Assembly: GCA_036308445.1 (NCBI GenBank)
Contig: JAXJVS010000042.1
Span: 7,354 to 71,353 of the forward strand
Reading direction: 5' to 3'
Origin: MGBC113645 sp036308445
GTDB taxonomy: Bacteria > Bacillota_I > Bacilli_A > Erysipelotrichales > Coprobacillaceae
Length of the DNA stretch: 64,000 bases
This document shows, piece after piece, positions 27,158-36,149 of this stretch. The position numbers were made by a program, and so were the translations under genes. The stretch's first letter is position 1; the number at the start of each line of letters is the position of its first letter. The notes under the pieces were generated by a model. It did not search any database, was not told the origin of the DNA, and saw only the letters and a list, made by a program, of their open reading frames with translations.

Positions 27158-28789
27158 ATGAAATATCGTATATTTGAAAGTGAAAATTATAAAAAAATAC
27201 AAGATTATTATCAGTTACCATCTTTAGTCGCAAAAATTATTGATCAAAGGGGATTCGATGAAAAGCAGTTGAAATTAATGTTGAATCCAAGAATTATATA
27301 TCATGATTTTTCATTATTTATTGAAGGCGAAATGGCATTAGATAGGATAGAAGAAGCTATTGAGAATAATGAAAAAATATGTATTTATGGAGATTATGAT
27401 TGTGATGGTATACTAGCAACAACAATATTAGTTCAAGCCTTTTTAAAAAGAGGAGTTCAGGTGGGATATCATATCCCTCATCGATATGAAGATGGTTATG
27501 GTCTTAATGTAACAAGAGTAGAACAAATTGCAGAAAAGGGATACTCTTTGATCATAACAGTAGATAATGGTATTAAAGCTTTTGAGGCTATTGATAAAGC
27601 TAATCAACTAGGAATTGATGTTATTGTGACTGATCATCATTCTTTTGATGAAGATGTACCTGATGCTTGTGCGATTATTCATACAAAATTATCACCGGAT
27701 TATCCATTTAAAGACATTTCTGGTGGTTTTGTAGCATATAAGTTAGCTGTAGCATTGCTAGGTAAACAAGATAAGTATTTATTTTGTTTGGCTGCTATTA
27801 CGACTATTTCAGATATGATGCCTTTGCTTGATGAGAATAGATCTTTAGTAAAAAAAGCATTAGAATTTATGAATGAAGAAAAATATCCATCATTAGAGTT
27901 GTTACTTGGAAATATACAAAAATATGATGTAACTACTATTGGATACACTTTAGCACCAAAAATCAATTCCTTTGGTAGATTACCAGAAATGATTCATCCT
28001 AATGCATTAGTAAAATATTTCTTAGAAAATGCTCCTAGAGACTATATGATTAAGATTGCTGATGCTGCAGGAAAGATTAATAGTAAACGACAGTCGCTTA
28101 CCAATCAGCAATATACTCTTGCTTTAAAGGAAGATGCTAATCATTTCTTGTATTTTGGAAGTTCAGAAATTCATGAAGGTATTGTAGGCTTAATTGCTGG
28201 TAAATATACAAGGGAATATGAATTACCTAGTTTTGTGATGCATTATAATGAAAAACAAAAAATATATAAAGGAAGTGCTAGAAGCGTTGAAGGTTTTTCT
28301 TTACATAAGTTTTTTAATGAACATCATGACTATTTAATAACTTGGGGAGGGCATGCTCAGGCTGGTGGATTTTCTTTAAGTGAAGAACATTATAATGATT
28401 TTAAAGAAGAAATCATTACAGCGTTAAAAGATCTGAATTTAGAGAGTTATCAAGATGTTTTATTGATAGATGAAGTGGATATTTCTATTAAGCAGATTGA
28501 ATCTATGTCACTATTAGAACCATTTGGTATGAGTAATGAAAGTCCTTTATTCCTAATCAAGAATGTTCCTATAGAAAAAATATATACATTGAGTGAAGGA
28601 AAACATCTCAAGATGGATATAGTTTTCTCACATTTAAAAATGAATGCTTTAGCTTTTTTCAAAGGGAATATGTTAGAAGAATTAAAAGATAAAAAATATT
28701 TAGATTTAGTGGGAACTTTGTCAATCAATGAATTTAGAAACATAAAAACAGTACAATTTATGTTAAAAGATATTAATCCTGTTCTTTAA
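27158..28789 (+). CDS. recJ: Single-stranded-DNA-specific exonuclease RecJ
   Basis: 5'-3' ssDNA exonuclease of recombination and mismatch repair. The 543-residue protein shows the DHH phosphoesterase motifs GDYDCDG, ITVDNGI and VTDHH, followed by DHHA1 with GGHAQAGGFSL. The start at 27158 follows AGGGAGAA. It is somewhat shorter than Bacillus RecJ (about 780), matching the core form without a long C-terminal extension. It is followed by apt and rel as in Bacillus. Confidence 0.92.
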   Translation: MKYRIFESENYKKIQDYYQLPSLVAKIIDQRGFDEKQLKLMLNPRIIYHDFSLFIEGEMALDRIEEAIENNEKICIYGDYDCDGILATTILVQAFLKRGVQVGYHIPHRYEDGYGLNVTRVEQIAEKGYSLIITVDNGIKAFEAIDKANQLGIDVIVTDHHSFDEDVPDACAIIHTKLSPDYPFKDISGGFVAYKLAVALLGKQDKYLFCLAAITTISDMMPLLDENRSLVKKALEFMNEEKYPSLELLLGNIQKYDVTTIGYTLAPKINSFGRLPEMIHPNALVKYFLENAPRDYMIKIADAAGKINSKRQSLTNQQYTLALKEDANHFLYFGSSEIHEGIVGLIAGKYTREYELPSFVMHYNEKQKIYKGSARSVEGFSLHKFFNEHHDYLITWGGHAQAGGFSLSEEHYNDFKEEIITALKDLNLESYQDVLLIDEVDISIKQIESMSLLEPFGMSNESPLFLIKNVPIEKIYTLSEGKHLKMDIVFSHLKMNALAFFKGNMLEELKDKKYLDLVGTLSINEFRNIKTVQFMLKDINPVL

Positions 28790-28804
28790 AGTTAAATGAT
28801 AATT

Positions 28805-28813
28805 TGTTATAAT
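28805..28813 (+). promoter_or_regulatory. Extended -10 promoter for apt
   Basis: TGTTATAAT (TGn + TATAAT) 25 bp upstream of the apt ATG. No strong -35. Confidence 0.55.
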
Positions 28814-28837
28814 GATGATAAATAGGAGGTTATTATA

Positions 28838-29350
28838 ATGAATTTATATGATTATATAGTAGATATTCCTGATTTTCCTAGTGAAGGAATTTTGTTTAGA
28901 GATGTTACACCATTAATGAAAGATAAAGAAGCTTATAAAGAGGCTATACGTTTATTAGTGGAGTTTGCGAAAGATAAAGAGGCTGATGTTGTTGTAGGGC
29001 CTGAAGCAAGAGGATTCTTGTTTGGTTGTCCTGTAGCTATAGAACTAGGAACTGGTTTTGTACCAGTAAGAAAACCTGGTAAATTACCAAGGGAAACAGT
29101 AAGTATGAAATATGATTTAGAATATGGTTCTAATGAAATTCATATGCATAAAGATAGTATTGATAAGGGACAAAAAGTATTAATTGTTGATGATTTATTA
29201 GCAACAGGAGGTACTGTTGAAGCAGCTATTAAGCTTATTGAGTCAATGGGTGGAGAAGTTGTAGGTTGTGCTTTTTTGGTGGAATTAGAAGCTTTAAAAG
29301 GAAAAGAACTATTAAAAGGGTATGATGTATATTCAATATTAAAATATTAA
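28838..29350 (+). CDS. apt: Adenine phosphoribosyltransferase
   Basis: Salvages adenine with PRPP to AMP. The 170-residue protein has the PRPP loop VLIVDDLLATGGT and N-terminal IPDFPSEGILFRDVTPLM and GPEARGFLFG segments diagnostic of Apt. The start at 28838 follows AGGAGG. It links purine salvage to the de novo operon at the left of the window. Confidence 0.96.
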   Translation: MNLYDYIVDIPDFPSEGILFRDVTPLMKDKEAYKEAIRLLVEFAKDKEADVVVGPEARGFLFGCPVAIELGTGFVPVRKPGKLPRETVSMKYDLEYGSNEIHMHKDSIDKGQKVLIVDDLLATGGTVEAAIKLIESMGGEVVGCAFLVELEALKGKELLKGYDVYSILKY

Positions 29351-29369
29351 GGGTAATACCCTTTTTTTA
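29349..29369 (+). terminator. Terminator after apt
   Basis: AAGGGT, loop AAT, ACCCTT and a T7 run. rel starts only 19 bases later, so readthrough or an internal promoter may be used. Confidence 0.75.
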
Positions 29370-29387
29370 TAAGTGGAGGTGAAGATT

Positions 29388-31604
29388 ATGGCTAAGATAA
29401 AAGGAAAAGGAGATTCAATGTCCTTTGCTGATGTAAAAGAGATGTATTCAACATATATTACTAATCCTGATAGTGTTGCATTAATAGAAAAAGCTTATAA
29501 TTATATTATGGTTAAACACGAAGGACAGAAAAGAAAAAGTGGTGAACCTTATACTATTCATCTTATTTGGGTTGCTTACATTTTAACAACTCTTCAAACA
29601 GGTCCTACTACAATTGCTGCTGGATTGTTACATGACGTTATGGAAGATTGTGATGTGTCAAGAAAAGAGATGGTAGAACTTTTTGGTAAAGAAATCACAT
29701 CTCTTGTTGAGGGAGTTACAAAAATCAATAAAATGCCATTTAAAGATGAAGCTGATGTATATGCTGAAAATCATCGTAAAATTTATATTGCTATGGCTAA
29801 GGATATCCGAGTTATTCTTATTAAGTTAGCAGATCGCCTTCATAATATGAGAACATTAGAATTTATGCGTCCTGATAAGCAACAACGTATTTCTAGAGAA
29901 ACTTTAGAAGTTTATGCACCAATAGCTCATCGTTTAGGGATTAATGATATTCGTATAGAATTAGAAGATTTATGTTTATTTTATTTGGATCCTGCTGCTT
30001 ATAAGGAAATCGCAGATTTATTAGAAATAAAAAGAAGTGAAAGAAAAGCATCTGTAGATAAAATGATGCTTTCTGTTAGAAAATTGTTAGATGATAATCA
30101 TATAGATTATAGAATTAAAGGAAGAGCAAAACATATTTATAGTATTTATAAGAAAATGGTTATCAAACATAAAAGATTTGATGAATTATATGATTTAAAT
30201 GCTTTAAGAATTATTGTGAATAATAAAATGAAATGTTATGAAGTTTTAGGTGTTATTCATGATCAATTTAGACCATTGCCTGGTCGTTTTAAAGATTATA
30301 TTGCTATGCCTAAACCAAATATGTATCAATCTTTACACACCGCTGTTATAGGTGAAGATGGACATATATTTGAAATTCAGATTCGTACAGAAGAAATGGA
30401 TGAATTAGCAGAGAGAGGTATAGCTTCTCATTGGCGTTATAAAGAAGGAAAATCTTATTCTAGTAAAGAAGAACAAAAAGATATTGTCAGTAAGCTTCAA
30501 TGGTTAGGTGATTTTATTACTTTAAGTGATGAAGTTAAAGATGGTGATGCAAAAGAATATTATGATACTTTAAGACGTGATATTTTTGAAGCTAACGTAT
30601 ATGTTTTAACGCCTCAAGGTAAGATTGTAGAATTACCTAATGGTTCTACACCTATAGATTTTGCATATCGTATTCATACGGAGGTTGGACATCATATGGT
30701 TGGTGCTATCATTAATAATGTTATGGTACCAATCAATACAAAATTGAAAACTGGTGATATTTGTGAAATTAAAACAAATAAGAATTCGGCTGGACCAAGT
30801 GAAGACTGGTTGAAGATTGTAAGAACAGCAGGTGCTAGAAATAAAATTAGACAGTTTATTTCCAAAAGAGATGCTGAAAATCAAAAAGCTTTTATTGAGG
30901 AAGGCAGAAAATTACTAAAAGAAGAAATTAAAAGAAGAGATTTAGATGAAAAGAAATATTTAAATCCTGAAACTTATAGTTCTTATTTTGGTTCTTTTGG
31001 AGCAAGAAACTTTGATGATTTGTTATTGGTTATTGGTAAAAAACAAGCAACTGCTACAACCTTACTTGAAAAAGTATGTCCTAGTAAAACTGGTTTCTTT
31101 GATAATTTATCAAAGATGTTGAAAAAAAATAATAATGCTTTAAATCAGCAAAAAAGAGGAAGCATTGGTATTACTGTTAATGGAATGAATGGTTTAAAAA
31201 CACAAATTTCTAAGTGTTGTAATCCTATCCCTGGTGATAAAATTGTTGGTTTTGTATCTAAAGGACAAGGGATCAAAGTTCATCGTGCAGATTGTCCTAA
31301 TATTAAAGATGTTGATAAAGGAAGGATTATTGATGTTTATTGGGACTATACAAATATCATGGAAAAGAAATTTGAAGTTGATATTGAAATTATTGGTTTG
31401 GATAGGCCTAATTTATTAAATGATATTATGACTGTTATTTCTCAGGTAAAAGTTAATATTTTGAATATAAATGCTGGTATTGATGATATTGATGCTAATA
31501 TTAAGATGAAGCTTTCAGTAGAAAATGCAGAAGTGCTACAGATAACGATAGATAATCTTAATAAAATACAAGGTGTATATGAAATTAAAAGAGTTATTCA
31601 TTAA
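29388..31604 (+). CDS. rel: Bifunctional (p)ppGpp synthetase/hydrolase Rel
   Basis: Stringent-response enzyme, ribosome-associated. The 738-residue protein runs: HD hydrolase domain with the active-site HDVMED (His82-Asp83), synthetase domain (RFKDYIAMPKPNMYQSLHT), TGS domain (VYVLTPQGKIVELPNGSTPI), Zn-finger-like region with CCNPIPGD, and a C-terminal ACT/RRM domain. Both active sites look intact. The ATG at 29388 has GGAGGTGA at ideal spacing; in-frame GTG codons inside that site were not used. No second relA/spoT is seen here. Confidence 0.95.
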   Translation: MAKIKGKGDSMSFADVKEMYSTYITNPDSVALIEKAYNYIMVKHEGQKRKSGEPYTIHLIWVAYILTTLQTGPTTIAAGLLHDVMEDCDVSRKEMVELFGKEITSLVEGVTKINKMPFKDEADVYAENHRKIYIAMAKDIRVILIKLADRLHNMRTLEFMRPDKQQRISRETLEVYAPIAHRLGINDIRIELEDLCLFYLDPAAYKEIADLLEIKRSERKASVDKMMLSVRKLLDDNHIDYRIKGRAKHIYSIYKKMVIKHKRFDELYDLNALRIIVNNKMKCYEVLGVIHDQFRPLPGRFKDYIAMPKPNMYQSLHTAVIGEDGHIFEIQIRTEEMDELAERGIASHWRYKEGKSYSSKEEQKDIVSKLQWLGDFITLSDEVKDGDAKEYYDTLRRDIFEANVYVLTPQGKIVELPNGSTPIDFAYRIHTEVGHHMVGAIINNVMVPINTKLKTGDICEIKTNKNSAGPSEDWLKIVRTAGARNKIRQFISKRDAENQKAFIEEGRKLLKEEIKRRDLDEKKYLNPETYSSYFGSFGARNFDDLLLVIGKKQATATTLLEKVCPSKTGFFDNLSKMLKKNNNALNQQKRGSIGITVNGMNGLKTQISKCCNPIPGDKIVGFVSKGQGIKVHRADCPNIKDVDKGRIIDVYWDYTNIMEKKFEVDIEIIGLDRPNLLNDIMTVISQVKVNILNINAGIDDIDANIKMKLSVENAEVLQITIDNLNKIQGVYEIKRVIH

Positions 31605-31612
31605 AAATAATT

Positions 31613-31642
31613 AGACAAAATAGATGATTATGTTATTATAAT
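31613..31642 (+). promoter_or_regulatory. Promoter for the 31669 aminotransferase
   Basis: TAGACA at 31613, 18-bp spacer, TATAAT at 31637. Confidence 0.6.
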
Positions 31643-31668
31643 AATATATTATTTATGAGGTGATAAAG

Positions 31669-32943
31669 ATGCAGTATAAAGATTTAACGAGAGAAGAATT
31701 GGTTTCATTGCATAATGATTTAATGAAACAATATGAAGAAATCAAGGCGCAAGGATTAACATTGAATATGGCTAGAGGTAAACCGGATTTATCTCAAATA
31801 GGAGTTTCTTTGAATATATTAGATGTTTTAAATAGTCAATATGATTTTAAAAATAAAATTGAATATTGTAATTATGGTATTTTAGATGGTATTGATGAAG
31901 CTAAACAATTGTTTGCAGATATCTTATCTGTTAATAAAGAAAATATAATTGTTTATGGAAATTCAAGTTTAACTATCATGTTTGATACCGTGAGTAGAGG
32001 ATACACTCATGGGTTTTTAGGAAATACTCCTTGGTGTAAACTAGATAAAGTTAAATTTTTATGTCCTGTTCCAGGGTATGATAGACATTTTGCGATTACT
32101 GAACATTTCGGTATTGAAATGATTAATATTCCTTTAAATGAGGATGGTCCTGATATGGACATGGTAGAGCATTATGTTAATAATGACGATTCTGTAAAAG
32201 GAATCTGGTGTGTACCACAATATTCTAATCCTAGTGGTATTACGTATAGTGATGAAGTTGTAAAAAGATTTGCAGCATTGAAACCAGCAGCTAAAGATTT
32301 TAGATTGTTCTGGGATAATGCTTATATCGTTCATCATTTATATGAAGATAAACAAGATCATGTATTAGAGATTCTAAAAGCCTGCAAAGAAGCTGGTAAT
32401 GAAGATATGGTATTTGAATTCTGTTCAACATCTAAAGTTACATTAGCAGGAAGTGGTGTTGCGGCTATGGCGACTAGTGCTGCTAATAAAAAAGATATCT
32501 TAAAGCATATGACTATTCAAAGTATTAGTCATGATAAATTAAATCAATTACGTCATGTTAATTATTTTAGCAATGGTTATACTATTGAAAAACATATGAA
32601 AAAACATGCTGATGTATTAAGACCTAAATTTGAGGCGGTATTGGATACTTTAGAAAAAGAATTAGGTGGATTAGGCATCGGAGAATGGACTAAACCAGTT
32701 GGTGGATATTTTATTTCGTTTGATGCTATGGAAGGCTGTGCAAAAGCTATTGTTGCTAAGTGTAAAGAAGCTGGAGCTGTATTAACTGGTGCTGGCGCAA
32801 CTTATCCTTATGGTAAGGATCCTAAAGATTCTAATATTAGATTAGCTCCTTCTTATCCTTCTCCTGAGGAATTAAAACAAGCTGCTCAATTATTTACATT
32901 ATGTGTAAAATTAGTTAGCGTAGAAAAATTATTGAATGAATAA
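31669..32943 (+). CDS. Class I aminotransferase (Asp aminotransferase-like, PF12897 type)
   Basis: 424 residues. It begins with an unusual N-terminal helix (MQYKDLTREELVSLHNDLMK) and LNMARGKPDL, characteristic of the atypical aspartate-aminotransferase subgroup. PLP contacts: VYGNSSLTIMFD, WCVPQYSNPSG, LFWDNAY and the Schiff-base Lys in FCSTSKVTLAGSG. The start at 31669 follows GAGGTGAT; a GTG at 31660 is inside the ribosome site. It is flanked by its own promoter and terminator, so it stands alone. The precise amino donor is unknown. Confidence 0.87.
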   Translation: MQYKDLTREELVSLHNDLMKQYEEIKAQGLTLNMARGKPDLSQIGVSLNILDVLNSQYDFKNKIEYCNYGILDGIDEAKQLFADILSVNKENIIVYGNSSLTIMFDTVSRGYTHGFLGNTPWCKLDKVKFLCPVPGYDRHFAITEHFGIEMINIPLNEDGPDMDMVEHYVNNDDSVKGIWCVPQYSNPSGITYSDEVVKRFAALKPAAKDFRLFWDNAYIVHHLYEDKQDHVLEILKACKEAGNEDMVFEFCSTSKVTLAGSGVAAMATSAANKKDILKHMTIQSISHDKLNQLRHVNYFSNGYTIEKHMKKHADVLRPKFEAVLDTLEKELGGLGIGEWTKPVGGYFISFDAMEGCAKAIVAKCKEAGAVLTGAGATYPYGKDPKDSNIRLAPSYPSPEELKQAAQLFTLCVKLVSVEKLLNE

Positions 32944-32968
32944 GTGGAAGAAATTCCACTTTTTTTTA
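32942..32968 (+). terminator. Terminator of the 31669 aminotransferase
   Basis: AAGTGGAA, GAAA tetraloop, TTCCACTT and T8. Its T run merges into the next operator array. Confidence 0.85.
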
Positions 32969-33023
32969 ACAAAACTTTAACAATTCACTAACATCTTATA
33001 AATATCAAAGATATAAACTAACA
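32966..33023 (+). promoter_or_regulatory. 11-bp phased TTAACA operator and promoter of the two-component cluster
   Basis: TTAACA at 32966, TTAACA at 32977 and CTAACA at 32988 have exact 11-bp phasing, with TATAAA at 33012 as likely -10 and another CTAACA at 33018. This is typical geometry for an OmpR-family activator overlapping the -35 region. Confidence 0.55.
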
Positions 33024-33047
33024 TCGTCAAATGAAAAGGAGAAAAAA

Positions 33048-33422
33048 GTGAAAAAGATAAATTTTGTAACATTATTCTTAAGTACTATTGGTACTTTAGT
33101 ATTTGGTGCAGGAATGTGCATGGCACTAATTGAGGAATGGAACATGATGAATCAAGGTATTGTAATAGGGTTGATTGGTCTGGTTATCTTGCTTGTTATG
33201 GTGTTAATAAGAAGAAAGATGAGCGGAAAGCAAATGATTAAGTTGAATGCTAAAATGATTGGTTATATTATTTATACATTGTTTGCTTTAATCGTGTTTG
33301 GTGCTGGATTGGCTATTGTTACTAGTATTCAAGAATACATGATTCTTGGAATTATTTTTGGAGTTGTTGGTATTGTATTGTTGATTTCTTTGATTCCAAT
33401 GTTAAAAGGTTTGAAAGATTAG
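33048..33422 (+). CDS. Four-helix membrane protein with internal duplication
   Basis: 124 residues, four membrane helices arranged as two similar halves: LSTIGTLVFGAGMCMAL...GIVIGLIGLVILLVM and YTLFALIVFGAGLAIVT...GIIFGVVGIVLLISL. The shared (L/I)VFGAG(M/L) followed by GxxxGxxGxxLL also occurs once in the protein at 35700. GTG start at 33048 after AAAAGGAG. It leads a cluster with a repeat protein, response regulator and sensor kinase. Function unknown; a role in envelope sensing is only suggested by context. Confidence 0.65.
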   Translation: MKKINFVTLFLSTIGTLVFGAGMCMALIEEWNMMNQGIVIGLIGLVILLVMVLIRRKMSGKQMIKLNAKMIGYIIYTLFALIVFGAGLAIVTSIQEYMILGIIFGVVGIVLLISLIPMLKGLKD

Positions 33423-33445
33423 AAAGAGTGAAGGAGAAAAGAAAT

Positions 33446-33654
33446 ATGTCAAAGTTAAATGAAATGAATAAAAAATTGAACAGAAAGTTGTTGATGCTTA
33501 TAACAAAATTGAGGATACTGTTGTAGGTACTTATAAGAAAATTGAAGATACTGTTGTAGAAAGTTATCAGAAAGTAGAAGATAAATTTGTAGATAGTTTC
33601 TTAAGTGAAGAAGGAGAAACTGTTGAAGAAGCGAAAGAAAGATTAAACAAGTAA
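33446..33654 (+). pseudogene. Undecapeptide-repeat amphipathic protein, frameshifted in an A run
   Basis: Starts at ATG 33446 after AAGGAG. The first frame stops early, but from the A6 run at 33470-33475 a second frame continues to TAA 33652-33654. Adding one A gives a 69-residue protein: an N-terminal MSKLNEM then four 11-residue repeats of the form xKK(I/V)E(D/Q)(T/K)(V/F)Vxx (for example YNKIEDTVVGT, YKKIEDTVVES, YQKVEDKFVDS), then SEEGETVEEAKERLNK. Eleven-residue periodicity suits an amphipathic 11/3 helix lying on a membrane. The break could be real, phase-variable or a sequencing error. Confidence 0.7.
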
Positions 33655-33659
33655 TCCAC

Positions 33660-33715
33660 ATCTCCATTTATAAATGGAGATATAGAGTAAAAGATGGAAA
33701 AATTTCCATCTTTTT
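33660..33715 (+). terminator. Two hairpins before the response regulator
   Basis: A perfect palindrome (ATCTCCATTTA and its complement, 33660-33681) is followed by AAGATGGAAA, AA, TTTCCATCTT and a T run (33691-33715). The second is a standard terminator. Confidence 0.75.
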
Positions 33716-33722
33716 CATTACA

Positions 33723-33754
33723 TTAACAAAACTTTAACAACTTCATGCTATAAT
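33723..33754 (+). promoter_or_regulatory. TTAACA-N5-TTAACA operator and -10 of the response regulator
   Basis: TTAACA at 33723 and 33734 (11 bp apart) with the same AAACT spacer as at 32972, and TATAAT at 33749. Suggests autoregulation by the encoded OmpR-type regulator. Confidence 0.6.
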
Positions 33755-33771
33755 CAATATGGTGATTAATT

Positions 33772-34449
33772 ATGACTAAGATATTAATAGTAGAAGATGA
33801 TAGAGATTTAAATAAGACTATATGTTCATATTTGATGAGAAATGGTTTTGAAACAATAGGATGTTTAGATGCTGATGATGCTTATGATAAGATATATGAT
33901 CATCATTTTGATCTTATTATTTCTGATATTATGATGCCCAATGTTGATGGTTTTGAATTTGTAGAAACAATTAGAGGTATTAATCAGGGAATACCTATCT
34001 TATTTATGAGTGCTAGAGATGATATTTTTTCTAAACAAAGAGGTTATCTTTTAGGTATAGATGATTATATGGTTAAACCTATTAATTTAGATGAGCTTTT
34101 ATTGAAAATTGGAGCTTTATTAAGAAGAACTAAAATTTCTTCTTCTAAGCAATTAACAGTAGGAAATCTGACTTTGAATTTGGAAGAACGTACTGCAGTA
34201 TTAAAAAATGAAGAGATTCCAATGACTGTAAGAGAGTTTAATTTATTATATAAATTATTATCTCATCCTAAAAAAACATTTACGAGATCACAATTAATGA
34301 ATGAATTCTGGGATGCTGACACAATGTCTAGCTCTAGAACAGTAGATGTTTATATAACAAAGTTAAGAGATAAATTCTCAGCTTGTGATGATTTTGAAAT
34401 TGTGACTGTACATGGTTTGGGGTATAAGGCGGTACTTAGAAATGGATGA
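33772..34449 (+). CDS. OmpR-family response regulator
   Basis: 225 residues: receiver domain with acidic pair Asp9-Asp10, phosphoacceptor Asp52 (LIISDIMMP), Ser80 and Lys102 (YMVKPI), then a winged-helix DNA-binding domain (TVREFNLLYKLLSHP; SRTVDVYITKLRDK; VTVHGLGYKA). All phosphorylation residues are present, so the regulator looks intact although its partner kinase is broken. Two TTAACA boxes lie upstream. Targets unknown; the operators before 33048 and before itself are the best candidates. Confidence 0.9.
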   Translation: MTKILIVEDDRDLNKTICSYLMRNGFETIGCLDADDAYDKIYDHHFDLIISDIMMPNVDGFEFVETIRGINQGIPILFMSARDDIFSKQRGYLLGIDDYMVKPINLDELLLKIGALLRRTKISSSKQLTVGNLTLNLEERTAVLKNEEIPMTVREFNLLYKLLSHPKKTFTRSQLMNEFWDADTMSSSRTVDVYITKLRDKFSACDDFEIVTVHGLGYKAVLRNG

Positions 34450-35494
34450 AAATAGAATTGAAAGAAGAATTGGATATTTTTTGAGATTTCTTTTGTTTTT
34501 TTCTATGAATGCATTTGTTATAACTGCCTGTTTTGTTTTTACATAATCTTGAGTTTACAAATGAACAGATTGCTAATAGTGCCAAATTAACTTTACTTGA
34601 TGTTTTTTTATATCATTAATTTTTTTGGGAATCGACTCTTTAAGAAATAAATGGCTGATGGATAAGCCGATAAAAAAGATTAATAACGGCTTAAATCAAA
34701 TCATGAGTGGAGAATTTAACACAAAGATAGAAAAATTAAGACCAATAGAAAATATTAACCATCTTAATTCAATTATTGATAAGATTAATAAAATGTCATC
34801 TGAATTGGCAAGTGTCGAAACATTGAAAACAGATTTTATTTCTAATGTTTCTCATGAATTAAAGACTCCTTTAACTATTATTGGTAATTACGGAACATTA
34901 CTACAGAGTGAAGATTTAGATGATGAACAAAGATTAGAATACGCTAGAGCTATTACTAGCACAACTCATAGATTAGCTGATTTGATTACTAATGTTTTGA
35001 GATTAAATAAATTAGAAAATCAGCAGATATATCCAGATATGAAAAAATATAATCTTAGTGAACAATTATGTGAATGCCTTTTACAATTTGAAAATATTTG
35101 GGAAGAAAAGAATATTAATATGAAAACAAATATTGAAGATGATGTTTTTATTTATGCTGATAATGAATTGTTATCTTTGGTTTGGAATAATCTTATTTCA
35201 AATGCTTTAAAGTTTACCGATGAGAATGGACTTGTTTCAGTTGAATTGAAGATAGAAGAAGAATATGTGGTTATAACAATTAAAGATACTGGATGTGGTA
35301 TGTCTGCAGAAACTGGTAAGCATATCTTTGATAGATTTTATCAAGGTGATACTTCTCATGCTACACAGGGAAATGGTTTGGGATTAGCATTGGTTAAAAG
35401 AGTTATAGATGTTGTTAATGGTGAAATATTTGTACAAAGCGAGCTTGGAATTGGTTCAAAGTTTGAGATTAGGTTGAAGAATGAATATATTTAA
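34442..35494 (+). pseudogene. Sensor histidine kinase, broken by two frameshifts near T runs
   Basis: ATG 34442 overlaps the regulator stop. The first frame gives about 34 residues including a membrane helix and stops at TAA after TGTTTTGTTTTTACA. A second frame reads NLEFTNEQIANSAKLTLLDVF. After a T7 run (34600s) the third frame carries the second membrane helix, a HAMP-like linker and the full kinase core: H-box FISNVSHELKTPLTII, N-box WNNLISNALKF, G1 DTGCGMS, G2 GNGLGLALVK. One T more or less in each tract would restore a normal two-helix sensor kinase. The catalytic half alone might still be made. Confidence 0.8.
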
Positions 35495-35537
35495 AAATAA
35501 AATGGTTAATATTGTTGATTGATTTTTATAAAGAAAG

Positions 35538-35572
35538 TGTAAATCATTGTTTAATAATCTTTTCAATATAAT
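35538..35572 (+). promoter_or_regulatory. Possible promoter with TGTAAA/GTTTAA repeats upstream of the 35700 gene
   Basis: TGTAAAT at 35538 and GTTTAAT at 35549 (11 bp apart) with TATAAT at 35567. Resembles the end of the array at 15424-15441. Weak evidence. Confidence 0.35.
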
Positions 35573-35699
35573 AATGATGAGTGATATTATGGATTTATTA
35601 TACATTTTTAGATTATTTATTTGTAAAAAGGACAATGATTGATGTTTTGCTTATAAATATATAATGATGTTAATATTAAGAATTAAGGAGAAATGAGTT

Positions 35700-36074
35700 T
35701 TGAATATGAATGATAATAAGTTTGAATATGTATATTCAGCTAATCAACAGGATGAGATTAAAAAGATTAGGGAAAAATATATATCTAAAGAAGAAGATAA
35801 ATTAATTTATTTAAAGAAGTTGGATGAAAGTGTTGTTTTTTCTTCGTCAATGGAATCTATTTCAGTTGGAGTCATAGGAGCATTGATTTTTGGAACAGGT
35901 ATGAGTTTTTGTATGGTATGGACTGATTCTCTATTAATTCCTGGTGTGTTTATTGGAATTTTTGGGATGATTTTAATGGTTTTAGCATATCCTGTTTTTA
36001 TGTATTCTTTAAAAAAGAAAAGAGAGAAAATAGCACCTGAAATTATAAAATTAACAGATGAATTATTAAAATAA
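35700..36074 (+). CDS. Two-helix membrane protein of the 33048 family
   Basis: 124 residues: a charged N-terminal helix (about 1-50), two membrane helices (about 57-78 and 84-107) and a short basic tail ending APEIIKLTDELLK. The helix pair GALIFGTGMSF...GVFIGIFGMILMV matches each half of the 33048 protein. TTG start at 35700 (AAGGAG nine bases upstream) is favoured; ATG 35706 is the alternative. Small proteins with this outline are common in Clostridia and are sometimes given misleading enzyme names; I assign no function. Confidence 0.6.
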   Translation: MNMNDNKFEYVYSANQQDEIKKIREKYISKEEDKLIYLKKLDESVVFSSSMESISVGVIGALIFGTGMSFCMVWTDSLLIPGVFIGIFGMILMVLAYPVFMYSLKKKREKIAPEIIKLTDELLK

Positions 36075-36149
36075 CATTAAAGTAATATTTTATTGTATTT
36101 TTATTTATTGTTATTGATTTTTTATCAATAATCATTTATAATCCAAAGT

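Noticed and set aside
35577..35644. Possible 22-residue frame beginning near 35577
   Set aside because: No ribosome site and no supporting context; more likely leader sequence of the 35700 gene.
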